A DNA stretch of 7,165 nt from an uncultured Clostridia bacterium (GCA_947176425.1 CAMWQV010000095.1:1-7165), one strand, 5' to 3'. Numbered from the stretch's first letter, positions 1-6,565 are shown. Notes: generated by a model not told the origin, from the sequence alone. Translations and numbers: made by a program.

Positions 1-5
1 ACAAT

Positions 6-239
6 ATGTATAACGTATTAAGTACTTCTATATTTGTTGTTTTTATCCTTTCCGCGGCCTTTGAAATTGAGTTTTTGAGATCTCAGAAATACATCCAAGT
101 GATGTATTCTATTGCATACACGGTACTCCTTCTAGGGCTTTCTATTTTATTGCAGTATAGAAGCAAAAAATATTTTGTATATTGGGTTCGTAATATGGTT
201 AGAGCTTATTACGAATTGTATATCTCTGACCAGCATTGA
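6..239 (+). CDS. Small hypothetical membrane protein in AT-rich flank, possibly 5'-truncated
   Basis: The 77-codon ORF has two hydrophobic stretches, about residues 5-19 and 32-50, each long enough to be a membrane segment, followed by a basic and aromatic tail (RSKKYFVYWVRN). I do not recognise the family. There is no visible ribosome binding site because only five bases precede the ATG, so the true start may lie left of the window. Its base composition (about one third GC in the first 60 bases) is much more AT-rich than everything right of about 300. This fits host or older flanking DNA beside an inserted element. Function unknown. Confidence 0.45.
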   Translation: MYNVLSTSIFVVFILSAAFEIEFLRSQKYIQVMYSIAYTVLLLGLSILLQYRSKKYFVYWVRNMVRAYYELYISDQH

Positions 240-368
240 TCAAATGTGCGTAGAATAAATCAAAAATTCTCTCTTTCTTCCAACACAAAATTATATATCA
301 CGCTCACCACTACGGCAAAAATTCCAGCTCCAGCGCGCTTTGTCTAGGACATTTTTAAATATAATTGC
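240..368. other. AT-rich intergenic stretch that probably holds the element's left boundary
   Basis: No gene is visible. The sequence changes from AT-rich to mixed composition around 300-345, just outside the recombinase terminator. Recombinases of this family usually sit within a few hundred bases of one end of their element, so the attachment site is inferred to be in this stretch. A short imperfect dyad TGTC-tag-GACA lies near 341-351. TnpX-type enzymes use a GA dinucleotide core, which is too short to pinpoint without the opposite end. Confidence 0.3.
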
Positions 369-404
369 AAAAACAGGACACAGCGAAAATCACTGTGTCC
401 TGTT
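369..404 (-). terminator. Rho-independent terminator of the recombinase gene
   Basis: A perfect 12-bp inverted repeat (AACAGGACACAG at 372-383 and its complement at 393-404) encloses a 9-nt loop. Read on the minus strand it is followed by five T. It lies 19 bases after the recombinase stop codon and would end that transcript before the flank. Confidence 0.85.
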
Positions 405-422
405 GCATGATGATTGGTTCAG

Positions 423-2480
423 TTATACGGCTCTGGTCAGGTGCAAAAGTTGATTTTTCAAATCCACTTTTGCAACGTCAAAGCCTGCGTTATAAATCAC
501 ATTGGAGATCGGACGGTTGTATCCCGGATACCAATAGGATGTGAATCTGAACGCCGATTTACAGAGTGGTTTTCCAATCACATTCTCAACTTCCGCAAAG
601 GTGATGGAAAGGCGGTCCTCTGTCTGTTGGGAGAGATATTCTCCCAGTGGGGCAAAACTGGTATTTGCCGCTACATACTTCTCTTGAGACAGCTCTACAG
701 TGAGTCTTTCAGCGTCCGGCCCGGCTGGAAGTTCTATCAAGCCAATGAAGTTGAAATAAACGTCAACCCGCTGCTTACGCTTATAACGGCCCAGCTTCTC
801 GCGCTCGTGAACAACAACCTTCTCCACAAACTCATTGAGTATGGGGGTAGTTAGTTCGTCGAAGCTGGTATAGCGGTCAACCAGAGCCATAAATTTATCT
901 ACTCGACCGCTCTGTTCCTGTATCGTTTCCAGTTCAGCGGTCAGCCGTGTCAACTCGTCCTCCAGCTTCTCCTGTTCCGCTTCGTACTGCTGGGATAATT
1001 TCAGGAAACGCTTGTCTGTCAGTTTTCCGGCAACATGATCTTCATAGGTGCGCTGAATCAGTACGTCCAGTTCATCATACCGGCGCTAGCTGTCTGCAAG
1101 GATTTTCCGGTTTTCCTTCATCTGCTGGGCTTGCCGGTCGGAAGTCGTGTCCATTACCAGCCGTTCAAACGTTTCCCGGTTCGCTTTTGCATACTCCGAT
1201 ATGGAGCGCAAAGCCGACAAGATCAGTTCCCTCACAACCTCCGTGCGGATAAAGTGCATGGTGCAGCTCGTAGTACGCTTACGGTGGCTGGAGCAGGTAT
1301 ATACGTCCTTATAATTGCCTTTGGATGTGGTTCCCCGCTCGTTATACATCTTTGCGCCGCAGTCAGCACAGTAAAGAAGTCTGGTCAGCGGATTAGCTTC
1401 TCCAAGAATGTTGAGGCGGCGTCCGGTGCTACGGAGTTTTTGTGCGGTTTGAAAAGTTTCCTCGTCGATGATTGGTTCCTGGGTATCTTTGAAAATCACC
1501 CAGTCTTCTTTCGGTGTTTTATGCCGCCGCTTATCCCGGAAGCTGGCCTTTTCTGTCTTGAAATTAACGGTATGGCCCATATATTCCATGCGGGTGAGGA
1601 TATACGAAACGGTAGCCCCCCACCAGCGGTAAGGGTCAACAAAATCGCAGTTGCGTCGGTTCCCCGCGCCGTGTTTCGCAAGGTAGGCAGACGGGCTGAG
1701 GATACGTTCTCTCTCCAGCATGGCGGCAATCTCATAGGGGCCTTTGCCGTTGATGGTAAGGCGGAAAATCCGGCGGACGATCTCGGCTGCTTCCTCGTCA
1801 ATTATCCATTTCTCAGGGTTATCTGGATCCTTCTTATAGCCGTAAAGCGGATGGACGGCGGTGTGCTTTCCTGCCATGCCCTGGGCACGTTTTATGGCTT
1901 TGACTTTCTTGCTGGTATCCCTTGCGAACCATTCGTTGAAAATGTTGCGGATCGCGGTAAATTCGCTGTCCCCACGCTTGCTGTCTACACCATCGTTCAC
2001 GGCGATGAAGTGGACGCCGAGTTTGGGAAAGAGAACTTCCGTAAACGTACCGACCTGCAAGTAGTTCCGTCCCAAACGGCTCAAGTCCTTAACGATTACT
2101 CGGACTACTTTACCAGTCTCAATGTCTGCCAACATCCGCTGGAAGCCCGGACGGTCAAAGTTCGTGCCGCTATACCCGTCGTCCTCGTCATAGTACCGCA
2201 CGTTGGTGTAGCCGCGCTCTTTACAGTACCTTTGCAAGATCTTCTTTTGGTTAGAGATGGAATTGCTTTCCCCGTCCAGCTTATCGTCGTTCGAGAGCCG
2301 GACATACAAGGCCGTGATACCCTCTGGCGTGGGCTGATCGGACTTCCTTGTGCGGCTGGCAACAAGGTCCTCGTTGTCCCGGAGAATGGACAGATAATCA
2401 CCTGCTAGTGGTGCGGTGCTTTGGACCTTTGCAAACTCCGTTACGGTCTGCGGGGTTCTGCGCTGGTCTGTGGTACTCAT
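423..2480 (-). pseudogene. TnpX/TndX-type large serine recombinase, interrupted by an in-frame amber codon
   Basis: This is the excision and integration enzyme of a Tn4451/Tn5397-like element. Numbered from ATG 2480 (SD GGAAGGGGGG just upstream), the resolvase domain spans about residues 55-205. It carries the nucleophile Ser63 in YVRLSNDD, the GYSGTNFDRPGF motif at 102-113 and DLSRLGR at 132-138 with its catalytic arginines. A recombinase domain follows (about 210-365), then a zinc ribbon with Cys371, Cys374, Cys396 and Cys406. A coiled coil comes next, and a C-terminal DUF4368-like segment contains DVYFNFIGLIELP. Codon 465 (1088-1086) is TAG inside the coiled coil. The same frame continues without interruption through RRYDELD to TAA at 423, giving a normal family length of about 685 codons. 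The product is therefore probably truncated, lacking the coiled coil and C-terminal part, unless the stop is suppressed or is a sequence error. An alternative upstream ATG at 2525 lacks a good SD. Confidence 0.93.
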
Positions 2481-2596
2481 AGCTGCACCCCCCTTCCACA
2501 AAGGACGCAGCCGTGAGTAGCACAAGGCCGCTTGCGTTGAACAAGACTTGGCGTTGCCGTCATACTATGTAGGGCGGCGTTGTCTGGCCGAATCAT
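2477..2596 (-). CDS. 39-aa leader ORF, translationally coupled to the recombinase
   Basis: A short ORF starts at ATG 2596, preceded at 5 nt by AAGGAG, an excellent ribosome binding site. It encodes 39 residues and its TGA stop shares bases with the recombinase ATG (ATGA at 2480-2477), a classic coupling overlap. The peptide has a Cys/His cluster near its end (CATHGCVLC, residues 25-33) and basic residues RKR before it. It lies between a promoter and the recombinase, so its translation likely controls recombinase synthesis. The peptide itself may also act, for example by binding metal through the cluster, but nothing proves that. I do not recognise a family. The start and stop context are seen directly; the regulatory role is inferred. 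Confidence 0.6.
   Translation of the reverse strand: MIRPDNAALHSMTATPSLVQRKRPCATHGCVLCGRGVQL
2482..2511 (-). promoter_or_regulatory. Hairpin over the recombinase ribosome binding site
   Basis: On the minus strand GCTGC (2511-2507) pairs with GCAGC (2486-2482), and inside it CCTT... pairs with AAGG around a 5-nt loop (2504-2501 with 2495-2492). This encloses the purine-rich SD of the recombinase. It falls within the leader ORF, so a ribosome translating the leader would open it. The pairing is modest in strength. Confidence 0.4.
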
Positions 2597-2624
2597 GATA
2601 TCTCCTTTCCGGCAGCCAGACAAC
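2579..2624 (-). promoter_or_regulatory. Stem-loop displaying the leader SD and start codon
   Basis: A perfect 10-bp inverted repeat (GTTGTCTGGC on the minus strand at 2624-2615, its complement at 2588-2579) flanks a 26-nt loop. The loop contains the leader's AAGGAG and ATG. In RNA the stem would form close to the 5' end, with initiation signals in the loop. It could equally be a DNA operator, since it lies just downstream of the promoter. Confidence 0.6.
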
Positions 2625-2639
2625 CGAATAGCATATCTT

Positions 2640-2668
2640 ATTATAACATACTATTCCACTCCTGTCTG
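2640..2668 (-). promoter_or_regulatory. Promoter of leader ORF and recombinase
   Basis: On the minus strand there is a perfect -10 TATAAT at 2645-2640 with an upstream TG (TGtTATAAT, extended -10). A weaker -35, CAGACA, sits at 2668-2663 with 17-bp spacing. Transcription would begin near 2633, just before the hairpin that surrounds the leader start. Confidence 0.65.
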
Positions 2669-2671
2669 CCC

Positions 2672-2854
2672 CTAGCCGTTATTTTCTTTTGCCCGGCTGA
2701 TCTCATTTCGTATCAGCCGCCGTATCTTGGACGTTGCGTCCTCATTGGCCCCGTCTTTGACGGTTGCCCTGACAATATAACGTGTGCCGTTGATGTCGTA
2801 CTCACGCACTGCGACGGGCGGTGAGTTAGTCGGTCTTTCGGTTGCTATGTTCAT
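2672..2854 (-). CDS. tnpW: TnpW family transposon-encoded small protein
   Basis: A 60-aa protein starting at ATG 2854 with SD GGGGGAGG close upstream. An ATG at 2884 would add ten residues but has no comparable SD. The core NGTRYIVRATV followed by a charged segment and KIRRLIRNE matches the conserved pattern of the TnpW small proteins found beside TnpX-type recombinases in Firmicute elements. The molecular function of TnpW is not established; it may assist or regulate the recombinase. It lies directly upstream of the recombinase control region on the same strand, which supports the assignment. Its TAG stop shows that TAG is used as a normal stop in this element. Confidence 0.75.
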   Translation of the reverse strand: MNIATERPTNSPPVAVREYDINGTRYIVRATVKDGANEDATSKIRRLIRNEISRAKENNG

Positions 2855-2877
2855 AGCCTCCCCCTTTCTGCTTGATG

Positions 2878-2908
2878 TTTGCACATGGCCGTCGTGCTAT
2901 TTGCACAT
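2878..2908. repeat. Two 9-bp direct repeats TTTGCACAT upstream of tnpW
   Basis: TTTGCACAT occurs at 2878-2886 and again at 2900-2908, 22 bp apart, close to two helical turns. They lie 24-54 bp upstream of the tnpW ATG, in the gap after the cargo operon. A dimeric regulator or the recombinase could bind there; this is inferred from spacing only. No convincing -35/-10 pair was found in this gap. Confidence 0.4.
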
Positions 2909-2943
2909 ACAAGATGCAAGTACAACTCATTGTGCCGCAACGG

Positions 2944-3672
2944 TTACAGGCGTAATTGCATATTTGTATCCAGTTTGAAATCGTACAGGGTCGAAGGACA
3001 GGTGTGGGACTTGTCGATGCGTTGCCCCATGGCTTCCGGAGTTCCTACGCAGGCCAGCATGTCGTTCCAGAAACGAATCGCCACTGGATGTCCCATCTGA
3101 AGTGGATGCTCCAGAAGCCGTACTGCTCGAATCGGCAGTTCAGAAACCACCAAATCTTGGGCATCTGCATGACTCTCCTGTAGCTCCTCCAAGAAGCGGT
3201 AAAACCTAATCTGCGAGAGGACTATTGAGGAGAACATATCTCGCTGGTAAGTAGCGCATTTCCGTAATGGCTCGATACGTTTAATATTCCTATCGGTTTT
3301 AGCTGGCTGGTCGCTTTGCAGCAAGCCTATATAAGCAAGCCTGGCTTTTACTACAGGAACGAGCTTTTCGATTTTGCGGAAGCATGTCTCAGCGGTTTCC
3401 AGGTTCTTTACAACGAGGGGCGATTGTTCACCCAGACAAATCATCCCCCAGTAGTACAGGAACTCCGGACTATAGGTCCTGCCTGCATATTCCTCAATCT
3501 CAACTGAGGTCAAGTAGTCTTGCAGTTGGCTTATTGTCCGCACCAGTGCTGGATGCTCCATCCACATGGTTCCGTATAAGCCCTTGACGGCCTCGGTGTC
3601 ACCGCAAATTGCAAGGCGTCCCAGGTGGCTACAACGATTACTGATGTCGTCCATGCTAGTCATCATATACAT
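2944..3672 (-). CDS. Hypothetical helical protein, possibly with Sel1/TPR-like repeat (242 aa)
   Basis: The reading frame overlaps the end of the preceding 135-aa gene: its possible starts (TTG 3675, ATG 3672, 3666, 3663, 3654) lie around that gene's TAG at 3658-3656. AAGGAGG at 3694-3688 is somewhat far from the first ATG (15 nt), so translation is probably coupled to the upstream gene and the exact start is uncertain. The protein looks entirely soluble and helical. A stretch near residues 70-120 (FLYYWGMICLGE, then AETCFRKIEKL, then KARLAYIGLL) resembles a Sel1 or TPR-type pair of helices, which usually mediates protein contacts. I see no catalytic motif and recognise no named family. It is the last gene of the minus-strand cargo operon. 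Confidence 0.65.
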   Translation of the reverse strand: MYMMTSMDDISNRCSHLGRLAICGDTEAVKGLYGTMWMEHPALVRTISQLQDYLTSVEIEEYAGRTYSPEFLYYWGMICLGEQSPLVVKNLETAETCFRKIEKLVPVVKARLAYIGLLQSDQPAKTDRNIKRIEPLRKCATYQRDMFSSIVLSQIRFYRFLEELQESHADAQDLVVSELPIRAVRLLEHPLQMGHPVAIRFWNDMLACVGTPEAMGQRIDKSHTCPSTLYDFKLDTNMQLRL

Positions 3673-4063
3673 CAAGGTCTTTCAGCACCTCCTTAAAACG
3701 TTTCCATGCTTCTTTGGAGCTAACCTCTTCTTGTTTTTTCTGCCACTTTTGCTCCTTTTTATCATCCTTCATGATCCTCTTTACCTGCTTCCTCACCCAA
3801 TCCGGACTCGAAATAGGATAACTTGGTGCCGTGCTTCCTTGTAAAGCAGGAACCTCTGGCGGGCTGAGAATGGCTTTTATTAAGTCGGCAGCAGGCATAT
3901 CCCGCAGCGTCCCTCCATCCAAAATCATGAACGAACACTCCCGAGAAAAATCTACGTCGTATGGTACTCCGTCAAATAATCTAAGTTCATCTTCCCAGGA
4001 GAGCGTCTGCGTTTTTGCGCACCGCCCGATCACTTGGAACTTCCCCATCATACTCTGTTTCAT
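3656..4063 (-). CDS. Hypothetical 135-aa protein with charged helical C-terminus
   Basis: The start at ATG 4063 is chosen because GAGGAGG lies at ideal distance upstream; the frame stays open upstream but reads as low-complexity, serine- and arginine-rich noncoding translation. Residues 1-75 look globular (CSFMILDGGTLRDMPAADLIKAIL near 40-65). The last 45 residues are very rich in Lys and Glu (KKEQKWQKKQEE) and are likely a long helix or coiled coil. It overlaps the end of the upstream broken gene by 77 bases and the next gene by a few bases, so the genes are co-transcribed. No family recognised. It may be a partner of the 242-aa protein, inferred from tight coupling only. Confidence 0.65.
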   Translation of the reverse strand: MKQSMMGKFQVIGRCAKTQTLSWEDELRLFDGVPYDVDFSRECSFMILDGGTLRDMPAADLIKAILSPPEVPALQGSTAPSYPISSPDWVRKQVKRIMKDDKKEQKWQKKQEEVSSKEAWKRFKEVLKDLDVYDD

Positions 4064-5212
4064 TCTTACCTCCTCGTAAGAGCTGATAAAATTTTGACTT
4101 CTCGAACTTGACACACTGATAGGACTCCCGGTTGACGGATAGCCGGTGGATGTACGATTTCTGATCCTTCGGAATAATGCAGCCGCTGTCTGCCAAGGCT
4201 TTCCGCAGGGACGATTCACTGACTGTAAAATCCCGTCCCAAGCGGCGGTAATAGGCGGCGACGGCTTGGAGAGCTACTCCGTTCTTCAGACATATGTAGC
4301 CCTTCTTAGAGAACCCGATTGCCTCCTTGCTGTCTGCGACAGAGTATCCGCTGTTTCGGGCTTGCAACTCTCCCAGCCGTGCTTCCTGCGTCTCAAGGAG
4401 TACCTGCAATCCCCGGAAGAACTGCTTCACAGGGGCTAGGTCGGCAACTCGTTCGGCTTGTTGCTCCATGACCGACGAGAACACAGTGCGGGCTTCGTTT
4501 GTGTAGCTTGCAAATTGTTCGGAGGTGACAGCCTCAACCTGGAAGGCGTAACCGAGGAACTCATTGAAAGCGATCCACAGCCACGTACACATATCACTTG
4601 TTCGATTATCCACCGAGGTGTCCTTGTCCGACAGTCCTGCTCTCAGCGTATTACGCTCCTGCCGGAACCGCTGTACAAAGCGTTCGCAAAATTGGTCAGC
4701 GCCCTGCGAAGCGATATTTGGTACTCATCCTTGACAGGGGCATACAGTGACATCGCTTGTAGGAGAATTTGGATGTTCTTGATTCCGCGTTCACAAATGT
4801 ACCGCGGACCGAGATTACTGATCCAACGACTTGACCCCAGCGCACTTGCTTCAAGACGGATTATCTTGAATGGCAAGCCCTCCCCAAAAACGGCCAACTC
4901 GACCTCATACCGCGTTCGGTCAGGGAAATGGACCTGGATGACAGTCAAAACGATGACGCAGAAGTTCGTAAATGCTCGCCCCTCCAGCTCAAAATAGGCT
5001 CTGCTGCCATTAGCAGCTATGACTAGTTCTCCATAATCTGCGGCATACTTTGCCAGGACCGTGCGCAGTAGATTCAAAAATTGAGATGGAATCGGGGGAC
5101 CGTCTCTGAGCTTATCGGATGCGGCGCGGTACTCCGAACGCAAGTCTTGCTCGGGTGGTGGTTTGCTGGAATTGTGAACAGGGATGAGGATCTCCTTTAC
5201 GCCATCAGCCAT
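3987..5212 (-). pseudogene. Split remnant of a large DUF927-like ATPase/primase-type protein lacking its core
   Basis: Two fragments lie in different frames. Fragment one (5212-4643, 189 aa) starts at ATG with SD AAGGAGG. Its second half (FKIIRLEASALGSSRWISNLG, then a helix, then DEYQ) resembles the region just before the ATPase core of DUF927-type proteins. Fragment two is open from 4724 to 3987. It reads ASQGADQFCERFVQRFRQER, then a helical region with PVKQFFRGLQVLL, and ends in a winged-helix-like tail (GFSKKGYICLKNG...FTVSESSLRKALADSG) like the C-termini of those proteins. The expected middle, with Walker motifs, is absent. The junction is near 4711-4727. The best reading is an out-of-frame internal deletion. 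Fragment two might still be translated from GTG 4613, though its SD is weak. The family assignment is from remembered pattern, not a search, and two separate small genes remain possible. Confidence 0.5.
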
Positions 5213-5349
5213 GTGTGTGTTCCTCCTTAAACAATAATTGTCGAACAGCGATCCGTTATGGCCCCCGCAACAGAGAGATTTTCTCAGGTGCCTGCTAGGG
5301 CCTCCCGGCTGATCTGGCTATATCCTACCAGATGCGCCCGCTTCTTGCA
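5213..5349. promoter_or_regulatory. Divergent intergenic region with small dyads
   Basis: This lies between the minus-strand cargo operon and the plus-strand gene. ACAATAATTGT at 5231-5241 is a perfect 5-bp-arm dyad touching the SD of the minus-strand operon. ATCTGG (5312-5317) and CCAGAT (5328-5333) form a second dyad around 10 bases. Either may be an operator. I could not identify a convincing promoter for the minus-strand operon. An open frame from ATG 5258 has no ribosome binding site and is not called. Confidence 0.35.
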
Positions 5350-5384
5350 GGACAGAAGCGGACAAGTTCGGACACTTCGGGACA
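5350..5384 (+). repeat. Four GGACA boxes at exact 10-bp period
   Basis: GGACA occurs at 5350-5354, 5360-5364, 5370-5374 and 5380-5384, each separated by five unrelated bases. A 10-bp period puts all boxes on one face of the DNA helix, as expected for cooperative regulator binding. The last box forms the -35 region of the predicted plus-strand promoter, so a bound protein would directly affect polymerase. Confidence 0.7.
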
Positions 5385-5407
5385 AAGTGATTGGATGGCT
5401 ATTTAAT
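5379..5407 (+). promoter_or_regulatory. Predicted promoter of the 5426 gene
   Basis: GGGACA at 5379-5384 and TTTAAT at 5402-5407 are separated by 17 bp, each with partial fit to sigma-A consensus. It lies just upstream of the SD (AGGGAG at 5411-5416) and ATG at 5426. The -35 coincides with the last GGACA box, suggesting activator or repressor control. Confidence 0.45.
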
Positions 5408-5425
5408 CATAGGGAGTGTGTCTAT

Positions 5426-6345
5426 ATGGAATCTCTGATGTTTTGCGAATTTGCACAGTTGCTTTATCAATACATAGGCTCCGGTCAACCGAAAGGGGAG
5501 TTCGTGGCAAATTTGGTCCGCAACATTATGGAAAAGCCTAAGCAATCTGGCGAGGGAATGCTGGATGTGGATTCCAAATACTATCCTCTGGATGGATTGG
5601 AGGAAGATATTTTAGCGGCAACAGACCGCTGAGTGGAAGGGCCGTTGGTAAGATTTTATCTTGTCTGGATAAGGTAAGATTCATAGTGTTCATTGATGCT
5701 TTTCCCGATGACACACAGAAACTCATTGGGACTGCTTTGAAGGAAAAGGGGATAGATGTTCCAGATGGTGAGGTCCCTGAGACTTGTGCTGACCTCTTCG
5801 CTTCTATCTTACAAAACTGCGTCAGCAAACCAAGAAATCAAAAGGAGAAGCCTTCTGCTACTCCGGCTATAAGAAGAAATGCAAAGCGGCCCCTGCCGCC
5901 GGAACCGCTGTATGAATGTTTTGGCTCTGCGGTTGAGGGGTTTCCCATAGAGGCGTTCCTAAATAGCGACCCTATTGATTCACTCACGGACTACCTTATC
6001 AGAGATGCCGTTACATTTTGGGGCCGTATTAACGCTGAACAGGATCGGAAGGCCGCACCTGATAGAGATACCGAAGCATATCAAAGTATCATCGCCTTTA
6101 TAGGTGTCATAAAGGATTACCTTGAGTTTTTGAGGGACAACTCGGTTAGACCCGATGCTTTCCCGGATGACTTTCATCTCATATGCAGCGACGGTGACGT
6201 TGCCGATAAAGCTAATCACTATCGTAAGAGTGCCTGGGATTTATTCAAAGCCGCTAATACGGCGGTTGAAGCAGAGTACAAGAAAACAGAGAAGGAGCGG
6301 ACAGACACTATTCATGCTGGGGAATATTCGCTCTTCACGAAATAG
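5426..6345 (+). pseudogene. Hypothetical about 306-aa accessory protein split by a -1 frame change
   Basis: The first segment runs from ATG 5426 (SD AGGGAG nine bases upstream) to TGA 5630-5632, 68 codons. The second frame is open across that stop and runs to TAG at 6345, with no good start of its own: GTG 5686 lacks a convincing SD. Joining the frames near 5620-5630 gives a smooth helical domain: EFAQLLYQYIG, GEFVANLVRNIMEK, PLDGLEEDILAATD, then PLSGRAVGKILSCLDKVRFIVFIDAFPDD and VPETCADLFASIL. I recall this domain pattern at the N-terminus of uncharacterised Clostridia accessory proteins, in which the two parts are continuous. A lysine/arginine/proline-rich linker (about residues 140-165 of the joined product) leads to a helical C-terminal half without recognised motifs. 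A one-base deletion, or a sequencing error, is the simplest explanation. Function unknown. It is followed by its own terminator. Confidence 0.6.
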
Positions 6346-6369
6346 AGACATACAGAGAGAGAAATTCAA

Positions 6370-6407
6370 AGCGACGTGAGGTGCTAACGCACCCACGCCG
6401 CTCTTTT
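6370..6407 (+). terminator. Rho-independent terminator after the 5426-6345 gene
   Basis: A long imperfect stem (AGCG, CGTG and GGTGC pairing with GCACC, CACG and CGCT; one mismatch and one bulged A) closes a TAAC loop and is followed by CTTTT. It lies 24 bases after the stop codon at 6345 and separates that gene from the small ORFs to its right. Confidence 0.8.
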
Positions 6408-6460
6408 AGTATTCAACCACGAACAGGTATACAGTATTGATGTCTTGAAGATAAGAATAG

Positions 6461-6500
6461 CAGCGCGGGAGGGACGATATGCAGGTGATCCACCGCGCTG
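6461..6500 (+). promoter_or_regulatory. Stem-loop displaying the SD and start codon of the 28-aa ORF
   Basis: CAGCGCGG (6461-6468) and CCGCGCTG (6493-6500) are perfect complements around a 24-nt loop that holds the SD GAGGGA and the ATG at 6479. The arrangement copies the leader hairpin at 2579-2624 although the sequences are unrelated. No clear promoter was identified immediately upstream. Confidence 0.6.
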
Positions 6501-6565
6501 TCGCCCTTTACCTTGCGACGGCATCGTATATGCTGCTTCTCAAACGATATATTCTCCTGATGTAA
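6479..6565 (+). CDS. 28-aa hydrophobic small peptide or leader ORF
   Basis: ATG 6479 is preceded by GGGAGGGA at good distance. The product is 28 residues, hydrophobic with aromatic residues and a KR pair near the end (LYLATASYMLLLKRYILLM), so it could insert in or associate with a membrane. The last codons (CTC CTG) contain the bases that can pair with the SD of the next gene, and the stop codon abuts a strong hairpin. This favours a leader role for the 47-aa gene that follows. A small toxic peptide is the main alternative. No family recognised. Confidence 0.5.
   Translation: MQVIHRAVALYLATASYMLLLKRYILLM

Noticed and set aside
1086..1088. TAG reassigned to an amino acid
   Set aside because: TAG ends tnpW, the 135-aa gene and the 5426-6345 gene here, so recoding across the genome is unlikely.
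1035..2408. A 457-codon plus-strand open frame
   Set aside because: It lies entirely antisense to the recombinase, whose catalytic and zinc-ribbon motifs are unmistakable; its translation has no recognisable domain and no ribosome binding site.
4458..4997. A 179-codon plus-strand open frame
   Set aside because: It is antisense to both fragments of the DUF927-like remnant and has no SD; the minus-strand reading looks far more protein-like.
5258..5425. Upstream extension of the plus-strand gene from ATG 5258
   Set aside because: No SD precedes it, it would run through the GGACA boxes and promoter, and ATG 5426 has a suitable SD.
5600..5632. Programmed -1 ribosomal frameshift
   Set aside because: No X XXY YYZ slippery heptamer in the correct frame near the stop was found; a one-base deletion is simpler.
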